From: Rhizobium chutanense | Lineage (GTDB): Bacteria > Pseudomonadota > Alphaproteobacteria > Rhizobiales > Rhizobiaceae | Length of the DNA: 64,000 nucleotides | Reading direction: 5' to 3' | Assembly: GCF_002531935.1 (NCBI RefSeq) | Contig: NZ_NWSV01000004.1 | Span: 186,001 to 250,000 of the forward strand | Part shown: in pieces, positions 36,735-45,750 of the stretch | Numbering within the stretch: position 1 is the stretch's first letter | Layout of the letters: each line of letters starts with the position of its first letter | Translations under genes and position numbers: made by a program | Notes under the pieces: generated by a model | The model's input: only the letters and a program-made list of their open reading frames with translations | Database searches by the model: none | Told to the model about the DNA's origin: nothing

Positions 36735-37376
36735 TCAGCGCGCCGAGGCGGCGAACTTTCGCTCGAGGCGGGCGCCGAGAATCGTCAGCGGGCAGCACAT
36801 CAGGAAGTACAGGATGCCGACGATGCCGAAGACCGTCAGCGGCTGGAAGATCTGATTGGAGATGATGTTGCCGGCCCGCGTCAGCTCGGTGAAGCCGACG
36901 ATCGAAGCCAGCGAGGTGCCCTTGATCAGCTGCACGAGGAAGCCGATCGTGGCCGGCAGCGAGATACGCAGCGCCTGCGGCAGGATGACGTCCCGCATAC
37001 GGGAGACGTATCGGAGGCTCAATGCCTTTGCCGCTTCGGTCTGGCCGCGCGGCACCGCTTCGATCGATCCGCGCCAGATCTCGCCGAGATAGGCGCTGGC
37101 ATGCAGCGTCAGCCCGATGGCGACGGCCACCCAGGCATCGAGCATCAGGCCCACCAGAGCCAGACCGTAATAGACCACGAAAAGCTGCATCAGCAGCGGT
37201 GTTCCCTGGAAGACGGCGATGTAGCCTGATGTCACCCGTTCCAGCAGCGGATTGCCCGAGACGCGGGCAAGCGCGACGCCGAGCCCGGCAATGCAGCCGC
37301 AGACGAACCCGACCGCGGACAGGACCACCGTCCACTTCAGGCCGATCAGGAGGAAGACGAACTCGTCGTGACCCAT
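36735..37376 (-). CDS. ABC importer permease, shikimate-type cluster (second)
   Basis: The 213-residue membrane protein has [45 protein letters not shown] and the EAA loop [21 protein letters not shown]. The ATG at 37376 is preceded by AGGAGGAATTCC, the same initiation region as the binding-protein gene at 39592. It forms the channel with the permease at 37387. Confidence 0.9.
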   Translation of the reverse strand: MGHDEFVFLLIGLKWTVVLSAVGFVCGCIAGLGVALARVSGNPLLERVTSGYIAVFQGTPLLMQLFVVYYGLALVGLMLDAWVAVAIGLTLHASAYLGEIWRGSIEAVPRGQTEAAKALSLRYVSRMRDVILPQALRISLPATIGFLVQLIKGTSLASIVGFTELTRAGNIISNQIFQPLTVFGIVGILYFLMCCPLTILGARLERKFAASAR

Positions 37377-37386
37377 GGAATTCCTC

Positions 37387-38055
37387 CTACTTGACCGGAT
37401 ATTTGAAGTAGCGGGCCGAAAACAGCGCAAACAGGCGCATCATCACCCAGGAGATCACGAAATAGAAAAGCGTGACCGTGAAGTAGACCTCGAAGCTGCG
37501 GAAGCTCTCCGATTCGATCCGCTGGGACACGGAGGTCAGCTCATAGGCCGAGATCGCCGAGGCGATGCTGGTGGTCAGCGTCAACAGCACGAACTGGCTG
37601 GTCAGGGACGGATAGATCGCCCGCAATGCCGGCTTGAGGATGATCAGCCGGAAGACCTGCGCCTTGTGCAGGCCAAGGGCGAGGCCGGCCTCCATCTGCC
37701 CCTTCGCAATCGACTGGACGCCGCCGCGAATGATCTCGATGGCATAGGCGCCGCCGTTGATGCCGAGCGCGATGATCGCCGTCGGCGTCGGATCGAGCCG
37801 GATGCCGGCGAGCGGCAGCGCGAAGTAGATGAAGAAGATCTGCACCAGGAACGGCGTGTTGCGGATCAGTTCGACGAAGGCGATGACCAGCCAGCGCGCC
37901 GGCTTGAAAGCGGAGTCGCGCAGGGCAACCCCGCCAATTCCAATGACGATCGCCAGCAGCATCCCGCAAATGGCAAGCAGGAATGTCCCGAGACAGCCGA
38001 GCAGCAGGCTCGGCAGGCCATCGATAACGGGGGTGAAATCCAGCGTGTAATTCAT
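37387..38055 (-). CDS. ABC importer permease, shikimate-type cluster (first)
   Basis: The 222-residue membrane protein has IDGLPSLLLGCLGTFLLAICGMLLAIVIGIGG, ELIRNTPFLVQIFFIYFALPLAG and EIIRGGVQSIAKGQMEAGLALGL. Its start overlaps the aroQ-like stop by four bases. The transporter is of the amino-acid type, but the binding protein and neighbours suggest a carboxylated cyclic substrate. Confidence 0.9.
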   Translation of the reverse strand: MNYTLDFTPVIDGLPSLLLGCLGTFLLAICGMLLAIVIGIGGVALRDSAFKPARWLVIAFVELIRNTPFLVQIFFIYFALPLAGIRLDPTPTAIIALGINGGAYAIEIIRGGVQSIAKGQMEAGLALGLHKAQVFRLIILKPALRAIYPSLTSQFVLLTLTTSIASAISAYELTSVSQRIESESFRSFEVYFTVTLFYFVISWVMMRLFALFSARYFKYPVK

Positions 38056-38501
38056 GCCTTCGCTGCTCCCGCCATGCCGGCCATCGCTTCTATGGCGAGT
38101 TCATAACCGCGGGGGCCGAAGCCGATCATGATGGCGGTGGCGACGCGCGAGACGAGGGATTTGTGATAGATCTCCTCGCGGGCATGCACGTTGGAAATAT
38201 GCAGCTCGATCTTCGGCGGATCGAAGGTTTTCAGCGCATCGAGCAACGCGATCGAGGTGAAGCTATAGCCGGCCGGATTGATGATGATGCCGCAGGCCGC
38301 TTTGCGGGCCTGATGCACACTCTCCACCAGCTCGCCCTCGAAATTGGTCTGGCGGAAGTCGATGGCAAAGCCGAGGCTCTCCGCCTTTGCGAGGCACTTG
38401 TCCCTGATATCGGCCAGCGTCGCCGAGCCGTAGATAAGAGGTTCGCGCTCACCGAGCAGGTTCAGGTTCGGTCCGTTGAGCACAAAGATGGTTCTGGTCA
38501 T
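38052..38501 (-). CDS. type II 3-dehydroquinate dehydratase-like protein with altered active site
   Basis: The 149-residue protein has the type II fold markers FVLNGPNLNLLGEREPLIYG, with Arg19 and the catalytic Tyr24, and HISNVHAREE with His101 and Arg108. Two residues that contact the substrate hydroxyls in the M. tuberculosis enzyme differ at the same numbering: His81 is Phe (SFTS) and Arg112 is Tyr. Asp88 remains. It may dehydrate 3-dehydroquinate catabolically or act on an analogue. The ATG at 38501 has GAGG eight bases upstream. Confidence 0.85.
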   Translation of the reverse strand: MTRTIFVLNGPNLNLLGEREPLIYGSATLADIRDKCLAKAESLGFAIDFRQTNFEGELVESVHQARKAACGIIINPAGYSFTSIALLDALKTFDPPKIELHISNVHAREEIYHKSLVSRVATAIMIGFGPRGYELAIEAMAGMAGAAKA

Positions 38502-38582
38502 GTCGCGCACCTCAGGGCCTTGGGCATGGCGGTTGCGTTGACGGGCATCGGCATGCCCGTCTTATTTGGTAGAGGGTTCAGC

Positions 38583-38725
38583 CTGCCCCTCATCCGGCTG
38601 CCGCCACCTTCTCCCCGCCTGCGGGGAGAAGGGGATATGCCGCACCGGCTTCCTCAACCTCAACGCCGCGTTTGGCACGTCCCCTCGCCCCGTTTACGGG
38701 GAGAGGGTTAGGGTGAGGGGCAGCC
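38583..38725. repeat. palindromic intergenic repeat between the binding-protein gene and aroQ-like gene
   Basis: This is an inverted copy of the family at 29885: it begins GCCCCTCATCCGGCTGCCGCC and ends GGGTTAGGGTGAGGGGCAGCC, with hairpins CTCCCCGCCTGCGGGGAG and CCCCGTTTACGGGGAGAGGG. It lies inside the presumed operon, between the binding-protein and aroQ-like genes. Confidence 0.8.
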
Positions 38726-38761
38726 ATCGGCGCGAACCGGACGGCAGTGGGACGAACGATG

Positions 38762-39592
38762 TCAGTGCGCCGCGAACGGAATGCCTTCCAGCGTTTCCGG
38801 GAATTCCGGCACCGGCACCTTCATCCACTTGTCGTAGACGGCCTTGAGCTCGCCGTTCGTCTTGATCTTGTCGATGAAGGTGTTGAGCGCCGCGTTGATT
38901 TCCTTCTCGCCGAGACGCGTGCAGGCACCGTTGTAGAGCTTCTGGAACTCGAGCTTGTTTTCGAATTCGCCCGGACGCGCCTTGTTCACCCGGTCCATAT
39001 AGAAGATGTTGCCGCCCAGTGTGTCGACCTGGCCGGAAACCAGGGCCTGAACGCTGGCAGCGTCGCCGTCATAGCGCCGGATCGTCGTGCCCTCAGGCGC
39101 ATTCTTCGTCACCTGCGTGTCCTGCGCAGCACCCTTGGCGACGCCGACCGTGAACTTGGCCATGTCGGCATTCGTCTTGATCTCCGCCGATTTGGGGCCG
39201 ATCAGCACGATGGCATTGGCAACATAGGGTTTGCTGAATTGCACGGCCTTGGCGCGATCCGGCAGCATGGCCATCGTCGCGAAGAGAACGTCGACGCGGC
39301 CGGCCGTCAGCGCCGGAATGCGGTTGTTGACTTCAAGCGGCACGAATTCGACGGAAACCCCCAGTTCCTTGGCGAACAGCGTTGCGATGTCGGCGTCGAG
39401 ACCGTCCTGTTTGCCGCCACTTGTCACAAAACCCCAGGGCGGATTGTCACCCTGAATGCCGACGATGATTTTGCCGCGCGCCTTGATTTCGTCAGGCGTC
39501 ACGGCGGCGGCCGGCTGCGCCAAAGTGACGGCGGCCACCAGGGCTGCGGCTCCGAGCATCGCGTTTCGGCGCGTTAGCATAGATCTGAACAT
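38762..39592 (-). CDS. periplasmic solute-binding protein, shikimate-type cluster
   Basis: This 276-residue family 3 binding protein has a signal sequence with twin arginines (MLTRRNAMLGAAALVAAVTLAQPAAA) that could use Tat or Sec. Its mature start VTPDEIKARGKIIVGIQGDNPPWGFV and MAMLPDRAKAVQFSKPYVA are typical. AGGAGGAATTCC precedes the ATG. It is the first gene of the seven-gene minus-strand operon and is divergent from the dehydroshikimate dehydratase gene at 39815; the 222-base gap should hold both promoters. Confidence 0.9.
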   Translation of the reverse strand: MFRSMLTRRNAMLGAAALVAAVTLAQPAAAVTPDEIKARGKIIVGIQGDNPPWGFVTSGGKQDGLDADIATLFAKELGVSVEFVPLEVNNRIPALTAGRVDVLFATMAMLPDRAKAVQFSKPYVANAIVLIGPKSAEIKTNADMAKFTVGVAKGAAQDTQVTKNAPEGTTIRRYDGDAASVQALVSGQVDTLGGNIFYMDRVNKARPGEFENKLEFQKLYNGACTRLGEKEINAALNTFIDKIKTNGELKAVYDKWMKVPVPEFPETLEGIPFAAH

Positions 39593-39814
39593 GGAATTCC
39601 TCCTCCTTTGACGGTCGATGGACCGGACAGCCACCTCACCTTTTGACTGTGGAGGGAATGATTGCCAGAGCAGGACATCAAAATCAACAGAGTTTTTCGA
39701 AATCATCTGAGAATTTAGGATACGACCAGCTATTTTAATTTCTAACGACATTTGCAATAATAGATGAGAGCGATTTCTCCCGGTGTGCGGTGCGGATACC
39801 GAAAGGGCTTTGAT

Positions 39815-41710
39815 ATGAAGACCTCGATTGCGACTGTAACGATCAGCGGCGAACTGCCGGAAAAGCTCGAGGCGATCGCCCGCGCCGGCTTCGACGGCGT
39901 CGAGATCTTCGAAAATGATTTCCTGGCCTTCGACGGAAGCCCGGCCGACGTCGGAAAGCTCGTCCGTGACCATGGCCTTGACATCACCCTGTTTCAGCCG
40001 TTCCGGGATTTCGAGGGCATGCCGGAGCCGCTGCGAAGCCGCACCTTCGATCGCGCCGAACGAAAGTTCGACGTGATGCAGCAGCTCGGAACGGATCTGG
40101 TGCTGGTCTGCTCGAACGTCTCGCCGGCAGCCTTGGGCGGCATCGATCGGGCGGCGGCGGATTTCCGCGAACTCGGCGAGCGTGCCGCCCGGCGCGGGCT
40201 GCGCGTCGGCTACGAGGCGCTCGCCTGGGGCCGCCATATCAGCGACCACCGCGACGCCTGGGAGATCGTGCGGCGCGCCGATCATCCGAATGTCGGCCTC
40301 ATCCTCGACAGCTTCCACACCTTGTCACGCAAGATCGACGTCAATTCCATCCGCTCGATTCCCAAAGAGAAGATCTTCATCGTCCAGCTTGCCGATGCGC
40401 CTGATATCGACATGGATCTGCTCTATTGGAGCCGCCACTTCCGCAACATGCCGGGAGAAGGCGATCTTCCCGTCACGGCCTTCACCGAAGCCGTCGCTGC
40501 CACCGGTTACGACGGATATTACTCCCTGGAGATTTTCAACGATCAGTTTCGAGGCGGCCTGTCGCGGGCGATCGCCGCCGATGGCCACCGCTCGCTGATC
40601 TATCTCGGCGACCAGGTGCGGCGCCATCTCGGCACCGGCAGCATGACCGGGGCGGCGATGCCGGATAGAGCGGCCGTTCGAGGCGTCGGCTTCGTCGAAT
40701 TTGCCACCGACGAACAGGAGGAAGTCGAACTGGTGGCATTGCTGCGCACCCTCGGCTTCAAACAGACCGCCGTCCACCGCACCAAGAAAGTCTCTCTGTT
40801 CGAGCAGGGCGAGATCCGGATCCTCGTCAATGTCGACCGGGCGGGATTTGCCAACGCCGCTTATGCCGTTCATGGCACCTTTGCCTATGCCATCGCGCTC
40901 GATGTCGACGATGCGGCGAAAGCCTATGCACGCGCCCTGGCGCTCGATGCCGAACCCTTCGTCCAGCCTGTCGCGGAAGGTGAGCTCGAGCTGCCGGCAA
41001 TTCGCGGCGTGGGTGGCGGCATCGTCTATCTCATCGACGACAAGAGCGCCCTGGGCCGCTTTTCCGAAATCGACTTCCGGCCGGTCGCCGATGATGGCGA
41101 CACGGACTCCGCAGGGCTTTTGCGCGTCGATCATGTCGCCCAGACCGTCGGCTACGATGAAATGCTCACCTGGCTTTTGTTCTACACCTCGATCTTCGAG
41201 ACCCATAAGACCCCGATGGTCGACATCATCGATCCCGCCGGGGTGGTGCGCAGTCAAGTCGTCGAGAACCGGTCGGGCGCGCTGCGCATCACCATGAACG
41301 GCGCCGAAAATCGCCGCACCCTGGCGGGGCATTTCATTGCCGAGAAGTTCGGCTCCGGTATCCAGCACCTGGCATTTTCGACCGACGACATCTTCGCCAC
41401 CGCCGAAAAACTTCGCAGCTGCGGTTTCAAGCCCCTGCACATCTCGCCGAACTATTACGACGACGTCGAAGCACGTTTCGGGCTCGATCCCGTGATGACC
41501 GAGCGGCTGAAGGCGGAGAACATCCTCTATGACCGAGACGAGCATGGCGAATATTTCCAGCTCTACAGCGGCACCTATGGCGAGGGTTTCTTTTTCGAAA
41601 TCGTCGAGCGGCGCGGCTATCGCGGCTATGGCGCGCCGAACGCGATTTTCCGGATCGCCGCGTTGAAAAGACAGATGCGCCCGGAAGGCATCCCGAAGGA
41701 CGCCTATTGA
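39815..41710 (+). CDS. quiC: 3-dehydroshikimate dehydratase, fused to an HPPD-like domain
   Basis: The 631-residue protein has an N-terminal TIM-barrel dehydratase of the sugar-phosphate isomerase type (residues ~1-270; IARAGFDGVEIFENDFLAFDG, VLVCSNVSP, GYEALAWGRHISDHRDAWEIV, VGLILDSFHT, YYSLEIFNDQF). Its C-terminal half (~290-631) resembles 4-hydroxyphenylpyruvate dioxygenase (VDHVAQTVGYDEM, GSGIQHLAFSTDDIF, GEGFFFEIVERRGYRGYGAPNA). This is the QuiC1 architecture of pseudomonads. It makes protocatechuate, which pcaGH here can degrade. The ATG at 39815 is preferred over an upstream frame. Confidence 0.88.
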   Translation: MKTSIATVTISGELPEKLEAIARAGFDGVEIFENDFLAFDGSPADVGKLVRDHGLDITLFQPFRDFEGMPEPLRSRTFDRAERKFDVMQQLGTDLVLVCSNVSPAALGGIDRAAADFRELGERAARRGLRVGYEALAWGRHISDHRDAWEIVRRADHPNVGLILDSFHTLSRKIDVNSIRSIPKEKIFIVQLADAPDIDMDLLYWSRHFRNMPGEGDLPVTAFTEAVAATGYDGYYSLEIFNDQFRGGLSRAIAADGHRSLIYLGDQVRRHLGTGSMTGAAMPDRAAVRGVGFVEFATDEQEEVELVALLRTLGFKQTAVHRTKKVSLFEQGEIRILVNVDRAGFANAAYAVHGTFAYAIALDVDDAAKAYARALALDAEPFVQPVAEGELELPAIRGVGGGIVYLIDDKSALGRFSEIDFRPVADDGDTDSAGLLRVDHVAQTVGYDEMLTWLLFYTSIFETHKTPMVDIIDPAGVVRSQVVENRSGALRITMNGAENRRTLAGHFIAEKFGSGIQHLAFSTDDIFATAEKLRSCGFKPLHISPNYYDDVEARFGLDPVMTERLKAENILYDRDEHGEYFQLYSGTYGEGFFFEIVERRGYRGYGAPNAIFRIAALKRQMRPEGIPKDAY

Positions 41711-41769
41711 ACGCCGCTCAGGCATGACGGCGAAAAGGCTCGGCGGTTTCCCGCCGGCCTCATGCTGCT

Positions 41770-42444
41770 TTACGGGATTCGCCCGCTCTTCAGCACATGT
41801 TCGACGCCGCTTTGAACGTGCCGTCTGACCACCTCGGTGGCGCCGGCGACGTCACGGCGAATGGACAGTTCGAACAGAAGCCGGTGGTCGTCGACGACAG
41901 GCTGGCCGCGAAAGCTTTCGGCCAGCATGTGGTAGCGCAGAAAACGGTCGAAGACGGAGGACAGCGTCGCCATCAGCGTCGCGGAATTGCAGGCCGAGAC
42001 GATCGCCTGATGGAATTCCCAATCGTACCGCACCCAGTCGACCGTGCGCGACACGTCGCCCGCCAGCAGCCTGCGCTCGGCGGCAGCCAGCCGGTGATGG
42101 GCAGCGACGATGCGCCCTTCCCATTCGAGATTTCCCGCCGCAAAGGCAAGGCCGATCGCATGCGTTTCAAGCACGATCCTCAGGTCGGCAAGCTCCAGCA
42201 GTTCCCGCCGCGAGGCAGGGCTGACTTCGAAACCCCGCTGTCCTTCGGCAACGACAAGGTTTTCCGTGGTCAGGCGGCTCAGAATTTCGCGCAGCGACGA
42301 AATGCCGATCGAGTATCGCTCCTTGGCCTGCTCCAGCTTGATCTTGGCCCCCGGCGGCAATGTGCCCGATATGATATCCTCGCGGATTTGCCGGAAGACG
42401 ACATCGCTAACTGTTTCAGCCGGGTCGTGGACTTGCGTGAGCAT
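41770..42444 (-). CDS. GntR-family regulator with FCD domain
   Basis: The 224-residue protein has a GntR winged helix (VFRQIREDIISGTLPPGAKIKLEQAKERYSIGISSLREILSRLTTENLVVAEGQRGFEV) and an FCD ligand domain with DWEFHQAIVSAC, whose acidic and His residues usually bind a metal. It lies just after the dehydratase gene in convergent orientation. It is a close paralogue of the gene at 42496, with which it may share targets in the shikimate-type cluster. Confidence 0.88.
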   Translation of the reverse strand: MLTQVHDPAETVSDVVFRQIREDIISGTLPPGAKIKLEQAKERYSIGISSLREILSRLTTENLVVAEGQRGFEVSPASRRELLELADLRIVLETHAIGLAFAAGNLEWEGRIVAAHHRLAAAERRLLAGDVSRTVDWVRYDWEFHQAIVSACNSATLMATLSSVFDRFLRYHMLAESFRGQPVVDDHRLLFELSIRRDVAGATEVVRRHVQSGVEHVLKSGRIP

Positions 42445-42495
42445 GGCTTTTCCTGGTTTGCCGAGATGTGTGTCAATCCTGAAGGGCGTCCGTCG

Positions 42496-43167
42496 CTATT
42501 TCAATGACCCTTTGGCCAGCGCATGTTCCACCCCGCCCTGGATGTGAAACGCCAGCACCCGCTTCGCCGTCTCTGCGTCCCGTCGCAGCGCCGCTTCCAA
42601 AAGCTGTTGATGTTCATCGGCTGCGACGTCGCCGCGGTAGGATAGGGCGACCATCTGATATCTCAGATATTTGTCGAAGATCGCCGAGTGTGTCTGCATC
42701 AGCAATTTCGATCCGCAGGCTGATATCAACGCCTGGTGGAACTCCCAGTCGTAGCGCTTCCAGTCCTCGGCCCGGCTGGTATCGCCTGATGCCATCACCT
42801 GCTCCATCCGCGCCAGCTTATAGTGAGCCGAGACCAGGGGCGCCTCCCATTCCACGTCTCCACGCGCGAAGGACTGCTCCATGGCATGCGTCTCCAGCAG
42901 CAGCCGCATCGCTGCCGTCTCCTTGAGGTCGGAAACCGACACCGGAGAAACCTCGAACCCTTTTTGCCCTTCGGCAACGACAAGCCCCTCGGAGGACAGC
43001 CGGTTCAGCACCTCCCTGAGCGTGCTGATGCTGGTCTCATAGGCCTCCTTCAGGCTGTCCAGCTTCAATTTTTGCCCGGGCGCCAGCCGCCCGAAAATGA
43101 TGTCGGCCCGAATGCGCCTGTAGCTGCTCTCGGCAATGGTCTCGTTCACGACAGGCTGCGGCATCAT
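42496..43167 (-). CDS. GntR-family regulator with FCD domain (paralogue)
   Basis: The product is ~223 residues; its HTH region is SSYRRIRADIIFGRLAPGQKLKLDSLKEAYETSISTLREVLNRLSSEGLVVAEGQKGFEVSPVS, sharing GLVVAEGQKGFEVSP and YDWEFHQALISAC with the neighbour. Start is one of two adjacent ATG codons (43167 or 43164); the long upstream frame crosses a palindrome and is rejected. It is probably transcribed first, followed by 41770 after a 51-base gap. Confidence 0.86.
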   Translation of the reverse strand: MMPQPVVNETIAESSYRRIRADIIFGRLAPGQKLKLDSLKEAYETSISTLREVLNRLSSEGLVVAEGQKGFEVSPVSVSDLKETAAMRLLLETHAMEQSFARGDVEWEAPLVSAHYKLARMEQVMASGDTSRAEDWKRYDWEFHQALISACGSKLLMQTHSAIFDKYLRYQMVALSYRGDVAADEHQQLLEAALRRDAETAKRVLAFHIQGGVEHALAKGSLK

Positions 43168-43185
43168 GAGTCTCTTATATTTCCC

Positions 43186-43199
43186 ATATCCTCGGATAT
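43186..43199. promoter_or_regulatory. 14-bp palindrome upstream of the GntR gene (candidate autoregulatory operator)
   Basis: ATATCCTCGGATAT is a perfect palindrome (6-bp arms, 2-base centre) 19 bases before the ATG at 43167. Symmetry and position fit a GntR dimer site. Confidence 0.45.
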
Positions 43200-43654
43200 A
43201 TCGCCCTTCGGCAACGCCAAGCAAGGAAACATTCGTGCCGGAGCGAGCACAATTTTCTCCTATGATAAGGATTTCTGCCGATATTGGAGCTGGAGTAAAA
43301 TCGACGCCGGTGCACGCCCCGGCGGTCAGAGCGTCGTGGAGACCTTCAGCGCGGCAAGTTGACAAGGGGAACGGGACTTGGAGCGGCAGCAATTGTTTTT
43401 TCAATCGCGCGCAACCATCTAATAGGCATGAGTTACGGGAAAATTGTCCCGCCCCAGCACCCCGTTTACCGAAAACCAACCATACTGGGTTGCTTTCCGA
43501 CGCGAAAGCCGATTGCTTAGGAAAATCTACTCCTTCTTCCGCTAGCGGTTAGGAGAGGGAAAGGGGACACAGGCAAACCCGTGGAATTCTGCTGCTTCGC
43601 ATCGGGATGAACTATGATTACGATGGCGATGCGGGAAGGCCGGTTTGAAGAAAG
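43200..43654. other. intergenic region without a recognisable gene
   Basis: This ~450-base stretch separates the GntR gene from the metallo-hydrolase. Short frames on both strands look non-coding. It contains CGGGAAAATTGTCCCG at 43437-43452, palindromic but for one position pair, and presumably the promoters for both flanking genes. Nothing else stands out. Confidence 0.5.
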
Positions 43655-44485
43655 ATGACGACAGAACTGTTTCAGGTAAAATTTTGGGGCGTCCGCGGCA
43701 GTATTCCCGTATCCGGCCCCGAGTTCGACCGCTACGGCGGTAACACGTCCTGCATCGAAATTCGTTGCGGAAAACATCGGATGATCTTCGACGCGGGCTC
43801 CGGTCTGCGTGAGGCGGGGCTGTCGCTGCTGGCCGACGGCGTCAGCGATGTCGACCTGTTCTTCAGCCACTGCCACTACGACCACATCATCGGCCTGCCC
43901 TTCTTCAAGGCGATCTACTATCCCTCGATCAACGTCAACATCTGGTCCGGTCATCTCGACGGCAAGATGAGCACCCGGGAAATGGTCGAGCAGTTCATCA
44001 GCCCGCCCTGGTTTCCGGTCAAGACCGACATCTGCCAGGCGACGATGAACTTCAGCGATTTCCATCCCGGCCAGGTCCTGACGCCACACAAGGGCGTCAC
44101 GATCAAGACCTTCATGCTGAACCATCCGGGCGGCGCCATCGGCTATCGCATCGAGTGGCAGGGCCGTTCGGTCGCGCTGATCTACGACATCGAGCATATT
44201 CCGGGCAGCCACGACCCGGTCTCGCTGGAGATGATGCAGGGCGCCGATCTCGTCGTCTACGACTGCACCTACAATGAAGACGAGATGCAGCGTTTCAAGG
44301 GCTTCGGCCATTCGACCTGGGAGCACGGCACCGAGCTGGCAAGGATGGCCGGCGCCAAGCGCTTCGCCCTGTTCCACCACGCGCCCTCGCGCACCGACGA
44401 ACAGCTGGCTGAGATGGAAGCCAAGGCGCAGGCCGCCTTCCCCGAATCCTTCGCCGCCCGCGACAACCAGACTGTTGTGATCTAA
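43655..44485 (+). CDS. metallo-beta-lactamase-fold hydrolase
   Basis: The 276-residue protein begins VKFWGVRGSIPVSGPEFDRYGGNTSCIEI, as in PhnP/cyclic-phosphodiesterase-like enzymes. It has the metal motif SHCHYDH (His72, His74, Asp76, His77), later HPGGAIGYRIE, YDIEH and GFGHSTWEHG. Members hydrolyse phosphodiesters, possibly a cyclic nucleotide given the nearby cyclases, but the substrate is not determined. It is monocistronic, ending in a hairpin repeat. Confidence 0.85.
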   Translation: MTTELFQVKFWGVRGSIPVSGPEFDRYGGNTSCIEIRCGKHRMIFDAGSGLREAGLSLLADGVSDVDLFFSHCHYDHIIGLPFFKAIYYPSINVNIWSGHLDGKMSTREMVEQFISPPWFPVKTDICQATMNFSDFHPGQVLTPHKGVTIKTFMLNHPGGAIGYRIEWQGRSVALIYDIEHIPGSHDPVSLEMMQGADLVVYDCTYNEDEMQRFKGFGHSTWEHGTELARMAGAKRFALFHHAPSRTDEQLAEMEAKAQAAFPESFAARDNQTVVI

Positions 44486-44521
44486 AGCGCGTCGCGATCT
44501 TTCAGATTCGCTCTTTGCGCT
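44484..44521 (+). repeat. dispersed terminator-like repeat after the metallo-hydrolase gene
   Basis: AAAGCGCG-TCGCGATCTTTCAGATTCGC resembles the pcaB terminator unit at 33917 (same ATCTTTCAGAT core), starting likewise inside the stop codon. AAGCGC pairs with GCGCTT at 44517. It likely ends transcription. Confidence 0.55.
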
Positions 44522-44613
44522 TAGCGCTGTACGGTTTTGCGCGACATGCTCTGCGGAACGCATGCCGAGCCAGACCGTTTCCCCCGCGCGAGATCAATGA
44601 AACGGGGACAGCC

Positions 44614-44988
44614 ATGACCGTATTTTCCGGACAATGCCTTTGCGGCCAGGTGCGGCTTTCCGTTCGGGGCGAGCCCTTACGCGTTGGAATCTGTCATTGC
44701 ACCGACTGCAGGAAGGACAGCGGTTCGGCCTTTACCTTCTATGGGATCTGGCCCGCCGGCCAATTCGAGCACACCGGAGAAACCGGCGCGTTCCAAGGCC
44801 GGCATTTCTGCATCGGCTGCGGCTCGCGGCTGTTTTCCGCCGATGCCGAGGAGGCGGAGATCAAGCTCGGCATCCTGTCCGAAGCCCCGACGCCGCTCAC
44901 GCCGCGCTACGAACTCTGGATCAAGCGCCGCGAAGCGTGGCTGCGGCCGGTGGAGGGCGCCGAGCAGTACGAGGAAGACCGACGGTGA
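44614..44988 (+). CDS. GFA family (glutathione-dependent formaldehyde-activating-like) protein
   Basis: The 124-residue protein has the zinc-binding pattern of the family: GQCLCGQVRLSV, CHCTDCRKDSGSAF and FCIGCGSRLF. GFA (Gfa) was described as binding glutathione and formaldehyde, but most relatives are of unknown role. The ATG at 44614 follows a GGGG stretch; the longer frame has no support. Confidence 0.85.
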   Translation: MTVFSGQCLCGQVRLSVRGEPLRVGICHCTDCRKDSGSAFTFYGIWPAGQFEHTGETGAFQGRHFCIGCGSRLFSADAEEAEIKLGILSEAPTPLTPRYELWIKRREAWLRPVEGAEQYEEDRR

Positions 44989-45003
44989 GGAGGCCGCCTA
45001 AGC

Positions 45004-45750
45004 TTACAGCAGCGCCGCCGCCGGCGACCAGCGCACGGCGGGATGCCGAGCCGTCTCCGCAAACAGAGCCGACAGGAAATCCCACGCAGCCGTGTCATGC
45101 ACCAGATGATGAGTGAGGAGGCCAATCGGCTCGTCACGGCCGGCAAAACGGTCGCTGAGTTCCGCCACCAGCTCGGCCACCAGCTCCGCCGCGCCGCGCC
45201 CGCCGCGTGTGCCGTGCCAGTCGATAATGTCGACATGGGTGTTGAGCAGCGGCATCGGGCCATCCGGCTTTGCCCGCCCATAGACCGACAGCGCCGCAAA
45301 TCCAAGCCCCGGCAGTGCCGGGATAAGGGCCGCGTCGATGCGGTTCCACGGCGGCACCAGCAGCGGCTGGAAGCGGGCCGGATGCAGCCGCTCCAGCAGT
45401 CGCAACCCTTCGCGCAATTCGCCGAGCACGACGTCTGCCGGCCGCTCGCCGCCGAGTTCCTGCTTCTTGCCCGCCGGCCCCGCATGATTCGTATGCGACC
45501 AGCCGTGCACGGCGACAGTCACGCCGGCCTCCGCCGCCAGCCGCGCCGCCAAAGCCTCGCCGGTCAGGCCGGGAATGACGGCAAGCGTCAGCGCAACCCC
45601 GCTTTTACCCGCCAGCGCCAGCAGCGTCTCCAGATCAGGCGTCGGCTCGATCGCGTCGTCGTCGCGCAGCCAGAACCGCGCCACCCGGCCGGCGGCCTGC
45701 CAGCGGTCGAGTTCGCGGCGCAGCGGCTCCCAGTCCATCCGATCGGTCAT
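45004..45750 (-). CDS. polysaccharide deacetylase-like protein
   Basis: The 248-residue protein has a NodB-type fold: ARFWLRDDDAIEPTPDLETLLALA with the metal Asp, VHGWSHTNHAG with two His, and LLVPPWNRID. Such enzymes act on glycans or are inactive relatives. It overlaps the start of the upstream glycosyltransferase gene by four bases, so both are likely made together for a surface or exported sugar. Confidence 0.8.
   Translation of the reverse strand: MTDRMDWEPLRRELDRWQAAGRVARFWLRDDDAIEPTPDLETLLALAGKSGVALTLAVIPGLTGEALAARLAAEAGVTVAVHGWSHTNHAGPAGKKQELGGERPADVVLGELREGLRLLERLHPARFQPLLVPPWNRIDAALIPALPGLGFAALSVYGRAKPDGPMPLLNTHVDIIDWHGTRGGRGAAELVAELVAELSDRFAGRDEPIGLLTHHLVHDTAAWDFLSALFAETARHPAVRWSPAAALL

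Noticed and set aside
42496-43479. 327-aa long form of the GntR regulator
   Set aside because: The extra 104 residues cross the candidate operator and do not resemble a GntR N-terminus; the HTH begins shortly after 43167.
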